Shown: piece by piece, positions 1 through 8,389 of the stretch
Position numbering within the stretch: position 1 is the stretch's first letter
How the letters are laid out: each line of letters begins with the position of its first letter
Position numbers and translations under genes: made by a program
The notes under the pieces: model-generated
The model's database searches: none
The model's input: only the letters and a program-made list of their open reading frames with translations
Told to the model about the DNA's origin: nothing
Origin: Rickettsiaceae bacterium
GTDB taxonomy: Bacteria > Pseudomonadota > Alphaproteobacteria > Rickettsiales > Rickettsiaceae
Length of the DNA: 64,000 bases
NCBI GenBank assembly: GCA_024236375.1
Contig: JACKKP010000002.1
Coordinates: 62,001 to 126,000 of the forward strand
Direction of reading: 5' to 3'

Positions 1-385
1 AAAAATATGGTGCTAAAGAACCATTAATAGATACTATAAATATCCCGAATATCAATGATAAAAAAGATGATATTACCAAAACTTTATTAATAGTTATACC
101 ACTCGAAATGATAATAAGTAATTCATTATTTCTTACAATCATCTGAACGAATAAAGTGGTAGTGACTAAGGATATTAATAACATCACTTCATTAAAAATA
201 TGAGGAATCTTATATATCACAAGCAACCAAAATTCTTTCATTGCTAAATAATGATTTTTGAATACATATAATATCTCAAAACTCACAGCAATCATAATCA
301 CTATTAATACTAAAAATGAGACTAAAATAAATATTTTAGTAAATAAGCGAGATAAATATAATGTTAAGATTGACCGTTCAAACAT
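1..385 (-). CDS. LptF/LptG-family LPS export permease, N-terminal part (cut by window edge)
   Basis: Read from ATG at 385 down to base 1, giving about 128 residues with no stop. The product would be an inner-membrane permease of the LptBFG ABC complex that pulls LPS out of the inner membrane. Visible features are an N-terminal membrane helix (about residues 17-37), then the family signature of a second hydrophobic block containing KIP, followed by the stretch RNNELLIIISSGI, which matches the L.RN.EL..IRSSG pattern of LptF/LptG. The start codon abuts the stop codon of the upstream gene (TAA at 388-386) with no spacer, so the two are almost certainly co-transcribed and translationally coupled. 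The short N-terminus suggests LptG rather than LptF, but I cannot separate them from this part. The presence of kdsA in the window agrees with LPS being made. Confidence 0.8.
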   Translation of the reverse strand, partial: MFERSILTLYLSRLFTKIFILVSFLVLIVIMIAVSFEILYVFKNHYLAMKEFWLLVIYKIPHIFNEVMLLISLVTTTLFVQMIVRNNELLIIISSGITINKVLVISSFLSLIFGIFIVSINGSLAPYF

Positions 386-712
386 TTATTGTTCTTTTTT
401 AATTCTAGCATGAGATTTTTTTATAGAATCATAGTATTTTTTTATTTCATCTATATTATACTCACCTTGATATTCATGACCCATAGATAAAATTTTGGCC
501 AAATAGGTATTAATTTCATCTACCCCAAAATCAGATATAATAGAATTGGGTTTTAGGTCACTATCTAGTTCTAGATAGGAACTAATTTTTTTTTGCTGCT
601 CTTTTGTAAATTTTCTAAATTGCCTAAACTTGATCAAAACTTCTTTGATATCTTGTTGTTTTATACAAAACACACTAATTACCAAAATTACTATGATTTC
701 TGCAAATGACAT
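386..712 (-). CDS. TatB-like small membrane protein
   Basis: A 108-residue protein. Residues 1-18 form one hydrophobic helix beginning MSFAEIIVILVISVF, followed by a basic amphipathic stretch (residues 19-45, KQQDIKEVLIKFRQFRKFTK). That order, one membrane helix and then a charged amphipathic helix with a D-I pair in place of the usual E-D-L-P turn, is the TatA/TatB pattern of the twin-arginine translocase. The C-terminal part is highly charged and not recognisable. The usual TatA/B glycine-proline hinge is weak, so the Tat role is an inference; a lineage-specific membrane protein of unknown role is the alternative. It sits directly upstream of the LPS permease with its stop codon touching that start codon. 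Confidence 0.5.
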   Translation of the reverse strand: MSFAEIIVILVISVFCIKQQDIKEVLIKFRQFRKFTKEQQKKISSYLELDSDLKPNSIISDFGVDEINTYLAKILSMGHEYQGEYNIDEIKKYYDSIKKSHARIKKEQ

Positions 713-831
713 AATATTGTATCAAAATTGTTATTTTCAGTTATATTCTATGTCTTCTCATATTGCAATGAATGGTATCTATTTTTTATAAATTTACTCT
801 GTATAATAGTGTAAATTAAGTAAAATAATAG

Positions 832-861
832 TTGATTGATTAGGGTAAATATAACTATAAT
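832..861 (+). promoter_or_regulatory. Sigma-70-type promoter for hpf
   Basis: -35 TTGATT (832-837), an 18-base spacer, and a perfect -10 TATAAT (856-861). The start codon of hpf lies about 75 bases downstream, preceded by a strong GGAGGT ribosome-binding site at 929-934. Confidence 0.55.
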
Positions 862-937
862 TAAATAAGCGTTCAGCTAAAGATTTGTTATATTAAATTG
901 CTCTTTAAATAAAATTTTAAATAAAAACGGAGGTAAA

Positions 938-1516
938 ATGCAAATACAAATCTCAGGGCAACATTTATCAATTGGCCAAAAATTACAAACTTATGTCAAA
1001 GACAAAACTACTGAAACAGTAACTACTTATTTTTCTGAAGCGCCTAGTGCTCATATATATTTTTCTAAAAATAGTCATCATATTACTTGCGACATAATAG
1101 TTAATGAAGGCACTGGTAGACATAATATATTAAAAAGTAATGCAGTTTGCGATGATATATACAGCGCTTATGATCAATCATTAGCAAAATTACAAAAACA
1201 ACTCAGAAAATATAAATCAAAACTGAATGACTATAGTAAAAAAATCAAAATTTCTCAAGTAGAAGATGCGATTCATTACACTATTAATTCTTCTAAAGAA
1301 GAAGATCATGAAAGCGAATTTAATGTGGATAACCCAGCAATAATAGCTGAAATGCCTTCGCAAATTCCTACTTTGTCAGTAGGAGAAGCAGTAATGGAAA
1401 TGGATCTCAAAAATTTACCTACTTTAATGTTTAAGAATATCAAAACTAATAAAATTAACGTAGTATATTACCGCAGTGATGGAAATATTTCCTGGGTTGA
1501 TCCTAAATCTGCTTAA
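938..1516 (+). CDS. hpf: Ribosome hibernation promoting factor, long form
   Basis: A 192-residue protein that binds the 30S decoding region and promotes inactive 100S ribosome dimers when growth stops. Residues 1-105 match the HPF/YfiA beta-alpha-beta fold (starts MQIQISGQHLSIG, ends in a lysine-rich helix LQKQLRKYKSKL). After an acidic linker (about 110-150), residues about 150-190 are the C-terminal dimerisation domain with the tell-tale PTLMF and YYRSDGNISWVDP segments. Having both domains makes this the long form found in most bacteria outside the gammaproteobacteria. The start is fixed by GGAGGT three bases before the ATG. The gene stands alone, convergent with dps, and has a good promoter at 832-861. 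A stress protein next to dps fits stationary or extracellular survival. Confidence 0.93.
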   Translation: MQIQISGQHLSIGQKLQTYVKDKTTETVTTYFSEAPSAHIYFSKNSHHITCDIIVNEGTGRHNILKSNAVCDDIYSAYDQSLAKLQKQLRKYKSKLNDYSKKIKISQVEDAIHYTINSSKEEDHESEFNVDNPAIIAEMPSQIPTLSVGEAVMEMDLKNLPTLMFKNIKTNKINVVYYRSDGNISWVDPKSA

Positions 1517-1537
1517 TATTATAAAATCGCTAAAAAT

Positions 1538-1603
1538 ATTGGGTTAGGTTATAATATCTTTTGAAGATCAAAATAATCGTTGAAACGATAGACCTAATCC
1601 AAT
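1538..1603. repeat. Compact three-way-junction palindromic element
   Basis: The outer arms 1538-1549 (ATTGGGTTAGGT) and 1592-1603 (ACCTAATCCAAT) pair over 12 bp with one G-T. Between them lie two small hairpins, 1556-1568 (ATCTT-TTG-AAGAT) and 1576-1589 (ATCGT-TGAA-ACGAT), giving a three-way junction. It starts 21 bases after the hpf stop and lies between convergent hpf and dps. No U-run follows on either strand, so it is not a standard intrinsic terminator. It could be an mRNA 3'-end stabiliser, a structured RNA or a small palindromic repeat. Confidence 0.6.
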
Positions 1604-1661
1604 AGTAAAGTAATGAAATTATACAGTCTATGATGATTCTTACTTGCTATATTTTCAAAAT

Positions 1662-2111
1662 TTACATACAAGAAATTATCATCCATCTTTGTTTTTCATG
1701 CGACACTATTCTCTGAGTAGCAAAATCATCTATTGATTTATTGCCTATAGAAGCAGCTTGCTCAGATAAGTCATAAAATTTTTCAATAATAATTTGGTGA
1801 CTTTCTGCTAAATCTTTAAGCATTTCTTTGTCAGATAAACTATTATTTAAATTAGAAATTATGGTGCTATTCTTTGCAAAATATTCAAAATCTGCTTGTA
1901 CCTTAATTCCGTTAGATCTTATTTTTTCAGCTAATTCATCAATAGCTTCTGCTTGCTCTTTATATTGCGTTTCAAATAATGAATGCAAAGAAAAAAACAT
2001 TGGCCCCGTGATATTCCAATGATAATTTTGTGTTTTGAGATATAATGCATATATATCTGCTAAAATCATATTCATTTTTTGGGATAAAATCTTTAAATCA
2101 CTATTTTTCAT
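1662..2111 (-). CDS. dps: Dps-family DNA-binding ferritin-like protein
   Basis: A 149-residue protein. The family forms 12-subunit shells that oxidise ferrous iron with peroxide and store it, protecting DNA. The inter-subunit ferroxidase ligands are all present: His31 (in NYHWN), His43 (in SLHSLF), Asp58 and Glu62 (in AIDELAEKI). The C-terminal helix ends in the typical HEKQRWM. Length is normal for the family (about 150-165), although it ends abruptly after WMIISCM without the usual short tail. It is a single gene convergent with hpf. An upstream perfect TTGACA (complement of 2163-2168) could be its -35, but the -10 is weak. It probably serves iron and oxidative stress defence. Confidence 0.92.
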   Translation of the reverse strand: MKNSDLKILSQKMNMILADIYALYLKTQNYHWNITGPMFFSLHSLFETQYKEQAEAIDELAEKIRSNGIKVQADFEYFAKNSTIISNLNNSLSDKEMLKDLAESHQIIIEKFYDLSEQAASIGNKSIDDFATQRIVSHEKQRWMIISCM

Positions 2112-2233
2112 AATCTATCTCTTTTAAGATTTTAACTTTTATTTTGAATAGACTATAGAAATTGTCAATCGATATCCAAACTCAAAAAGATATTATTAAG
2201 TAACATATCTTAAAATTGTCACTTAATTTTAGT

Positions 2234-3151
2234 TTAGTGATTTTCTTCCAACCCTATTAAAGCCCTAGTAAATTGTTTAACAGAAAAAGGTCGTAAGTCT
2301 GCTACATTTTCACCAATACCAATAAAATGAATTGGCATTTTATAGTTTTGAACTATATTAATAATTGTACCAGCTTTCGATGTACCATCTAATTTAGTTA
2401 CAATAATACCTGTAATATCAGCTGTTTTTTGGAAAATTTCAGTTTGTATTAAACTATTTCTTCCAGTAGTACCATCAATTATTAATAGTGAATGATGAGG
2501 AAAATTAATATCAATTTTTTTAATTACACGGATTATTTTTTCAAGTTCCTGCATTAAATTATTATGATTATGTAAACGCCCTGCAGTATCTATAAATAAT
2601 ATGTCTAATTTTGCTTTTAGTGCATCAGATACAGCATTGTAAGCGACACTAGCGGGGTCTGCTCCTTCTTTACCTCTATAAAACGTGATACTACTCTTAT
2701 CACACCACGCTTCAATTTGTTGAACAGCAGCTGCTCTAAATGTATCACATGCAGCTACTGCAACTTTTTTTCCTATAGATGCATATAAATGTGCTAATTT
2801 ACCAATAGTAGTAGTTTTTCCGCTTCCATTCACTCCACATACTAAAATAATGTTTAGCTCAGATGTTAATTTAAATTCATGTTGTTGAACTTCTAACATT
2901 TCCTCTATTATCTCAGCTAAATCTTTCTTAACTTCTTCTGAGGTTACTTCTTTATCAAATTTACGTTTTTTAAGAGTATCAATAATATTTTTACTTACTG
3001 ATGAACCAACATCTGAAAATAATAATAATTCTTCAAATTGTTCTAGACTTGCTTGATCAAGTCTTTTTTTAACAAAAATCTTATCGATTCCTTCATTAAT
3101 CTTATTGGAAGTTTTAACTAAAGCAGCTTTTAATCTATTATATAAATTCAT
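2234..3151 (-). CDS. ftsY: Signal recognition particle receptor FtsY
   Basis: A 305-residue SRP GTPase that docks ribosome-nascent chain-SRP complexes at the inner membrane. Residues 1-95 are the helical N domain. The G domain carries GVNGSGKTTT (P-loop, 106-115), DTFRA (136-140), DTAGR (188-192) and TKLDG (about 252-256). There is no acidic A domain, which is the compact form usual in alphaproteobacteria with small genomes. It lies 4 bases downstream of the remnant of ppiD on the same strand and probably uses the same transcript. Confidence 0.97.
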   Translation of the reverse strand: MNLYNRLKAALVKTSNKINEGIDKIFVKKRLDQASLEQFEELLLFSDVGSSVSKNIIDTLKKRKFDKEVTSEEVKKDLAEIIEEMLEVQQHEFKLTSELNIILVCGVNGSGKTTTIGKLAHLYASIGKKVAVAACDTFRAAAVQQIEAWCDKSSITFYRGKEGADPASVAYNAVSDALKAKLDILFIDTAGRLHNHNNLMQELEKIIRVIKKIDINFPHHSLLIIDGTTGRNSLIQTEIFQKTADITGIIVTKLDGTSKAGTIINIVQNYKMPIHFIGIGENVADLRPFSVKQFTRALIGLEENH

Positions 3152-3155
3152 TCAA

Positions 3156-4755
3156 TTATTCTATATTGCCCTGAAATTTTAGGTTAATTTTCATTTCATT
3201 CTGATCAGTTAAATATTGTAATAACTCTAAATATAAACCTTCTCTAATCGCATTAATATAACTATCAGCAGAATTTGTTTTGATTTGTGTAAATAAATTA
3301 TTATCCCTCTTTTGACTAGATAGATAAGCAAAGCAAATTTTTCCGTTATAAATATGTAATTTAGTAGTTTTTCCAGTTTTTAGTTCTAAAATTTCAGCTA
3401 ATAAGCTTTCTGGCAAATTTGCATTTGATAGCATATTATTTAACAATTGGAATTTAGATACAGCAAAATTATAAGTTACTTTTATCTCATTATCTTTAAG
3501 TAAACTCTGATAATCTTTTTGTTTATAATGATTCTTTAAGTTTGTCATATAATGAATATTATTATCAGCTATTTTTTTTGCTGGTCAATTTTCTTAACTT
3601 TATCTTCGATTTCAGTAAATTTTGTATTGTTTCTTTCTTTATGTCTAAATAGATGAATTATATAATTTGATTTTTTCTTGCATTTCAAGGATAAGAAAGT
3701 TCATCTTTATCCATATCAAATACTCAGTCTATTACTTCTTCATAATCTTTATTACCAGCTTCAGTCATATCAGCAATAGTAAGATAATCTGTTATTTGTT
3801 CTTGCAAATTATATTTTGCTGCTATTTCGTCGAAGCTCATTCCAGAAGCTATATCTTCATCAACATTTTTTGCTAATTCATTAAATAAAGAATTGGTTTT
3901 TTCCTGTGTGTAATTTTCTTCTATAATATGTTTTACTTGATTAAAATGTTCTATACCATATTCTTCAATGTTTTCGTTGTAATAATTATTTAATAATTCT
4001 TCAGATATCTCGAGTTTGCTTTGTACAAAATCTTTGCCCATTTTTAAGTAGCGAAATTTTCTCTTTTCTGCGATAGTATATTGGCTAATATTATCTTGAT
4101 AAAATTTGGATAATTCATCTTCTGTAAGTTCTGGATATTGATAATTGGATAATGGTTTATTTAGATCCATAATTACTATATCAGTTATTTTCTTTTCTGA
4201 TACATCATGTATTAGATTATCTAGTTGCAAATCTGAAACTATAGCTAAATTTTTGAACAAAGTTTCTATAGTTGACGAAATAATATGGGTTTTTATAGCA
4301 TCACTATATTGATTGAGAGAAGCAAACACACCTCTAAAACTATTTTTGAATTTTTGTAAATCAAATTTATCATCTGTCATAAACATTGGTTCAGTTTTAA
4401 TTTTTTTAATGATTTTTTCATTACTAATATCAAAACCATATATCTCAGCTAGATAATTTACCATTTTTTGATGCACTAATTGCTTAAGTACAATATAATT
4501 TATATCAAATTCATCGATATTTTCAGCTTTAAGCTCCATACCACTTGCTTGCTGAAATTCTCTAATAAAATTATTTTTTGCTTTTTCATATTCTTCTACC
4601 GAAATAGAAGATGTTTGTGTAAAGCTAACTGCATTACCACTACTATTACCTCTGACGTATATTGATGCGCCAAAGCCTAAAAAGCTAATAGCAATTAAAA
4701 AGAGAAATATTCGTATAAAAATATTATTAGCACTTTTTCTAAATCTAGATATCAT
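3156..4755 (-). pseudogene. ppiD: Broken ppiD (periplasmic peptidyl-prolyl isomerase/chaperone)
   Basis: PpiD is an inner-membrane-anchored SurA-like chaperone, usually about 600 residues. The first 343 codons (4755-3727) are open: a membrane anchor (residues 14-32), then a SurA_N-type region and the start of the C-terminal half, ending in YEEVID. Reading on in the same frame gives TGA, VFDMDKDELSYP, TGA, NARKNQII, stop, which continues the homology with nonsense codons. The conserved run TEIEDKVKKIDQQKK (3622-3579) is in another frame, and after an A8 run (about 3577-3570) a further frame gives KIADNNIHYMTNL and the PpiD-like C-terminus as far as 3156. So at least two nonsense codons and two frameshifts separate the halves. 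The downstream open frame 3156-3548 (130 codons) is the tail of this gene, not an independent one. The anchored N-terminal part could still be made. Confidence 0.8.
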
Positions 4756-4826
4756 AAAATATATTTTATAATTTATTATACTGAAATATAGTAATCAATT
4801 TTGGTAACTGCAAGTAATATTTGACC

Positions 4827-5552
4827 ATGCATCCACTTATAATATTAAATTGGAAAATGAATTTATTGTTAGAACAGGCTCTGCTCTTAGCAAAACAAGT
4901 TTCTTCTATAGAAAATGCAAATCATATAATTATTGCTCCGACCTCCCCCTATTTGGCGTATTTAATCAATCAGCTACCACAAATGCATTATGCTGCACAA
5001 AACATCAGTATATACGATACACAAGGTGCTTACACTGGCGAGTATTCTGCAGAAATAATCAAAAGTTGTGGTGTAAATTATACAATCATTGGTCATAATG
5101 AGCGTAGGAAACTATTATCTGAAACTGATTCAGATATAAAGAAAAAAATTAATAATGCTATAAAACATAATATAACGCCTATTATTTGTATTGGAGAAAA
5201 TATTGAATCAAAGCACAAAGATCAAACAGAGGAGCATTTAACTAATCAACTTGAGGTAATACCAGAAAATTATACAGGGGAAATAATTATTGCTTATGAG
5301 CCTATATGGTGTATTGGTAGTGGCTTGGTACCAAAAATTTCAGAAATATCTGAAATAGCACAATTTATCAAAAATCATAAAAAGCTTAGTTCAGTTGCAA
5401 ATAATTTGAGAATGGTGTATGGTGGTTCAGTTAATAGTATAAATGCTCGAGAGATTTTGAAAATCCATGGAATAGATGGGCTGATGATAGGGTCAGTAGC
5501 ACTTAAATTCGAAGAAATTAAATTAATTTTAGAAACAATATCAAATGTTTAA
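4827..5552 (+). CDS. tpiA: Triosephosphate isomerase
   Basis: Interconverts dihydroxyacetone phosphate and glyceraldehyde-3-phosphate in the cytoplasm. About 241 residues from ATG 4827, with the substrate lysine in LNWKMN at the N-terminus, the electrophilic histidine in IIGHNERR (family GHSERR, here Asn for Ser), the catalytic glutamate in AYEPIWCIGSG and the phosphate loop YGGSV. A TTG at 4821 in the same frame adds two residues; ATG 4827 matches the normal family start. It overlaps secG by 8 bases and heads a tpiA-secG-kdsA run. As no other glycolytic enzyme except ppdK is in view, its likely use is to feed imported triose phosphate into glycerol-3-phosphate for lipids; that is an inference. 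Confidence 0.95.
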   Translation: MHPLIILNWKMNLLLEQALLLAKQVSSIENANHIIIAPTSPYLAYLINQLPQMHYAAQNISIYDTQGAYTGEYSAEIIKSCGVNYTIIGHNERRKLLSETDSDIKKKINNAIKHNITPIICIGENIESKHKDQTEEHLTNQLEVIPENYTGEIIIAYEPIWCIGSGLVPKISEISEIAQFIKNHKKLSSVANNLRMVYGGSVNSINAREILKIHGIDGLMIGSVALKFEEIKLILETISNV

Positions 5553-5841
5553 TACTTTACTCTTTATTCACTTTATTGTCGCTGTTTTACTAATCATAGT
5601 AATTTTGTTACAAAAGACCAGTAGTGATGGCTTAAGTGGTATTGGTACGTCTTATAATAATATGTTAGTATCCAGAGGAACTATTTCTAGCTTTTTAACA
5701 AGAACTACCGTAATACTTGCAATCATATTTTTTGTTAACGCTATAATACTTGCTAATCTTTCTTCAAAATCACGCAATTCTATTGAAAAAGTAATTGAAA
5801 AACAAGAAACTAAAGAAAACATTCTACCTATAGCTCAATAA
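5545..5841 (+). CDS. secG: Preprotein translocase subunit SecG
   Basis: A 98-residue small subunit of the SecYEG channel. Two membrane helices (about 5-22 and 53-72) enclose the conserved cytoplasmic loop, seen here as LLQKTSSDGLSGIG followed by a polar stretch ending FLTRTTVILA. The family pattern is VLLQ...G.G, with the second helix starting L.R.T. The C-terminus is a short charged tail. The start ATG lies inside the last codons of tpiA (8-base overlap), and kdsA begins 5 bases after the stop, so the three are one transcript. Confidence 0.92.
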   Translation: MFNTLLFIHFIVAVLLIIVILLQKTSSDGLSGIGTSYNNMLVSRGTISSFLTRTTVILAIIFFVNAIILANLSSKSRNSIEKVIEKQETKENILPIAQ

Positions 5842-5846
5842 CAACC

Positions 5847-6686
5847 ATGACAAACATAGTAAAACTAAACAATATCGAAATAGCTAATAACCTCCCTTTT
5901 GTTTTAGTAGCAGGACCTTGTCAAATAGAATCTTTAGAACATGCGCTTTTTATAGCTTCATCAATAAAAGAAATTGCTGAAAAATACAATATACCTTTTA
6001 TCTATAAATCATCTTACGATAAAGCCAACCGTACTTCTGTAAGTTCAAAGCGAGGTGTCGGAATGGAGGCTGGTCTGGATATTTTACTAAAGGTTAAAGA
6101 AAAAATTGGGTGCCCAGTACTTACTGATGTTCATTCAGCGGAACAATGCAAACCAGTTGCTGAAGTAGTAGATATTATACAAATTCCAGCTTTCTTATGT
6201 CGTCAAACAGACTTATTAAAAGCAGCTGCAGAAACAGGGAAAATAGTAAAAGTTAAAAAAGGACAATTTTTAGCTCCATGGGACATGAAAAATGTTTATG
6301 ATAAATTAGTATATTTTAATGCAAAAGGTATATTACTGACTGATCGAGGAACTTGTTTTGGTTATAATACATTAGTTTCAGATATGAGGGGTTTAGCTAT
6401 TATGGCAGAAAATACTGGTGCACCAGTATTTTTTGATGCAACGCATTCTGTACAAAAACCTGGCGGTATTGGTAATGTCAGTGGCGGAGAAAGAGAATTT
6501 GTTAGCTTATTGGCTAGAGCTGCTATAGCTACAGGAGTGGCTGGTTTATTCTTCGAAGTACATCAAGATCCTGATAATGCACCAAGTGATGGACCCTGTA
6601 TGTTAAGACTTGATTCTATAGATAATTTATTATCTACTTTGAAAAAATTTGATTTATTGACAAAATCATTATATAATCACTCTTAA
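5847..6686 (+). CDS. kdsA: 3-deoxy-8-phosphooctulonate synthase (KDO-8-phosphate synthase)
   Basis: Condenses PEP with arabinose-5-phosphate to make KDO-8-phosphate, the first committed step to the KDO of LPS. The 279 residues are the family's normal length. Signature segments are VAGPCQIES near residue 20, the lysine of FIYKSSYDKANR, PVLTDVH, IQIPAFLCRQTDLL, KKGQFLAPWDM and FFDATHSVQ. The conserved cysteine in VAGPCQIES suggests the metal-dependent subclass, but the N in that class's metal-site motif needs an alignment to confirm. It is the third gene of the tpiA-secG-kdsA run. Its presence shows that the organism makes LPS, unlike Orientia. Confidence 0.96.
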   Translation: MTNIVKLNNIEIANNLPFVLVAGPCQIESLEHALFIASSIKEIAEKYNIPFIYKSSYDKANRTSVSSKRGVGMEAGLDILLKVKEKIGCPVLTDVHSAEQCKPVAEVVDIIQIPAFLCRQTDLLKAAAETGKIVKVKKGQFLAPWDMKNVYDKLVYFNAKGILLTDRGTCFGYNTLVSDMRGLAIMAENTGAPVFFDATHSVQKPGGIGNVSGGEREFVSLLARAAIATGVAGLFFEVHQDPDNAPSDGPCMLRLDSIDNLLSTLKKFDLLTKSLYNHS

Positions 6687-6786
6687 ATAAATCATTTAAT
6701 ATAAAATCTCTAACACTAGTAACCAGAAAAACGTTAATTTATTTGTTACTACTCAATATTTCAATTTATATTATTATAAAACTCTT

Positions 6787-7626
6787 ATGCGTTGCCTTTC
6801 TATTTCTACCGCTACTCGATATAATATGGAGAAAGCTTTTGCGTATTACGATAAAAGATATCACACTATAAAATTTGATGATGTTTTGTATATTAAAACT
6901 ACTGACCAAGCAACAGAATTTTTTATTTTTCCTTTTGGTTGTGTAGTGATTTGGGGTACAAAAGAATCTCATGAAAAAGATATTGTACGTCAATTAGATA
7001 AATTTACTATTGATCCACCTGAAAAAATCGCTTCAGATTTAATATTTTATAATTACAGTGATCAACCTAAAGATAGCGAAGAGAATAAAACTTATATTAA
7101 TGAAGAAGAGAATAAAGTTATTTTAGCTAATAGTTCTGAATATATCAAATTATCTATTTCATATGGCTTAGCACAATCAGTAAAATTGAAAATATTAGAA
7201 AATTCTGTAAATAACATTTTGCAAAACACCGCACCCATTAGTAAAGAACTTGCGCAAACCGGTTCTACTTCCATGACAAAAAAACAAATATCTAAACAAA
7301 TAGGAAATTTATTTAATGAAAGATATTCTATCAACTTACATAGTGGTACACTAGAAACGCCAGAGTTTTTTTGGCGTCGACCAAATTATGAGCCTTTATA
7401 CTTAATGACTGTCGAATTTCAAGATATTACTCTTAGAAATAATATTTTAAATAGTAGATTAGATATAATTCAAGAATTATATAATATTCTATGTAATGAG
7501 ATGAATTACAAACATTCATCACGTCTTGAAATCACAATAGTTATCCTCATTACTATTGAAGTAGCATTAGCTTTGTTTCATGATAATATTTGGTTAGATT
7601 TAGTGCGCTTATTTAAAGGTCATTAA
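6787..7626 (+). CDS. RMD1/YagE family protein (DUF155)
   Basis: A 279-residue protein of the RMD1/Sif3 family, which includes mitochondrial inner-membrane proteins. Recognisable blocks are FPFGCVVIWG (about residues 48-57, the family F.FG..V.W motif), the central helical region, and FFWRRPNYEPLY with the following coiled region. A C-terminal hydrophobic helix (LEITIVILITIEVALALF, about 248-265) anchors it in the membrane. In eukaryotes relatives help organise mitochondrial translation; the bacterial function is unknown. It stands alone, 100 bases after kdsA, and is followed by a perfect 8-bp stem at 7681-7700. Confidence 0.85.
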   Translation: MRCLSISTATRYNMEKAFAYYDKRYHTIKFDDVLYIKTTDQATEFFIFPFGCVVIWGTKESHEKDIVRQLDKFTIDPPEKIASDLIFYNYSDQPKDSEENKTYINEEENKVILANSSEYIKLSISYGLAQSVKLKILENSVNNILQNTAPISKELAQTGSTSMTKKQISKQIGNLFNERYSINLHSGTLETPEFFWRRPNYEPLYLMTVEFQDITLRNNILNSRLDIIQELYNILCNEMNYKHSSRLEITIVILITIEVALALFHDNIWLDLVRLFKGH

Positions 7627-7927
7627 CTTAACCTATAAATAAAAGCCGATTTACAACTCCTTGCTAATATAGATTTTATAGCTTATAATTTTTTATAAGC
7701 CGTCACACAAGTTATAAATATAATCTCTTGATGCCAATCTTGTGATGTTTAAAATAGTTATTTTGCAACAGTGATTATTGATTAGATATATTATCAGTTG
7801 TTATACTCTATTCTTACAGAGATTTTATAATGCTTATCTTCGATAATTAAGCTTGCGCTACAAAAAGCACTTAAAAAGTTAAATGCTTAATAACTTATAT
7901 GTTCATTAGTAAATTGATTAGTTATAG
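7627..7927. other. Intergenic region with a hairpin, no gene
   Basis: About 300 bases between the convergent RMD1-like gene and mlaD. It holds a perfect stem-loop at 7681-7700 (GCTTATAA, loop TTTT, TTATAAGC). No reading frame, tRNA-like fold or repeat stands out in the rest. Confidence 0.5.
7681..7700 (+). terminator. Stem-loop, possible terminator of the RMD1-family gene
   Basis: Perfect 8-bp stem GCTTATAA/TTATAAGC with a TTTT loop, 54 bases after the stop codon at 7626. No U-run follows, so termination is not certain. Confidence 0.35.
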
Positions 7928-8389
7928 TCAATTATTTTGCTTATTATTTGTAAAAGAATAGACAAGCTTATTAATCAAATTTTCTATATTCATAGCAGAT
8001 TTTGTATAGATTAATTTGTCATTATCTTGTAAAAACTTCTCGTCAACACCAGGCTTAATATCTATATATTTATTACCAATAAAACCGCTTGTTACAATTT
8101 GGGCTCTTGAATCGATAGGTAGATCTACACCTTTATTTAGAGATAAAATTACGGTTGCATAATAAGAATCAAGCTCAAGTTCAATTTGCGATACTTCACC
8201 AATTTTGATACCTGATATTTTTATATCTGTACCTTTCATTATTCCATCAATATTATCGAATGTTGCTATTACTTTATACTGAGAATTAGTATCTGATAAA
8301 CCACTAATTTTGTAGGCATAAAAGAAAAATATAGTAGCAACAAGCAGTATTAATATTCCCAAAATCGTTTCAAAAGTTCCTTGTTTCAT
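7928..8389 (-). CDS. mlaD: MlaD-like MCE-domain lipid transport protein
   Basis: A 153-residue protein of the Mla pathway, which moves phospholipids between outer and inner membrane. One membrane anchor at residues 7-26 (ILGILILLVATIFFFYAYKI) is followed by a single MCE domain (about 38-115) with the usual V.A.FDNIDGIMKGTDIKISGIKIGEV core. This single-domain size matches MlaD (hexameric ring in the periplasm). It is the last gene of the sspB-rnhA-NDUFA12-mlaD run and overlaps the preceding stop by 4 bases (8386-8389). The other Mla genes are not in the window. Confidence 0.92.
   Translation of the reverse strand: MKQGTFETILGILILLVATIFFFYAYKISGLSDTNSQYKVIATFDNIDGIMKGTDIKISGIKIGEVSQIELELDSYYATVILSLNKGVDLPIDSRAQIVTSGFIGNKYIDIKPGVDEKFLQDNDKLIYTKSAMNIENLINKLVYSFTNNKQNN

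Noticed and set aside
3156..3548. Independent small gene upstream of ftsY
   Set aside because: The upstream codons in this frame continue a PpiD-like helix, and the C-terminus matches PpiD, so it is the tail of a broken gene.
3700..3730. UGA recoded as tryptophan to rescue ppiD
   Set aside because: Many other genes here end cleanly at TGA (lnt, mutL, the MFS gene, pccA), and the ppiD frame also meets a TAA and frameshifts.
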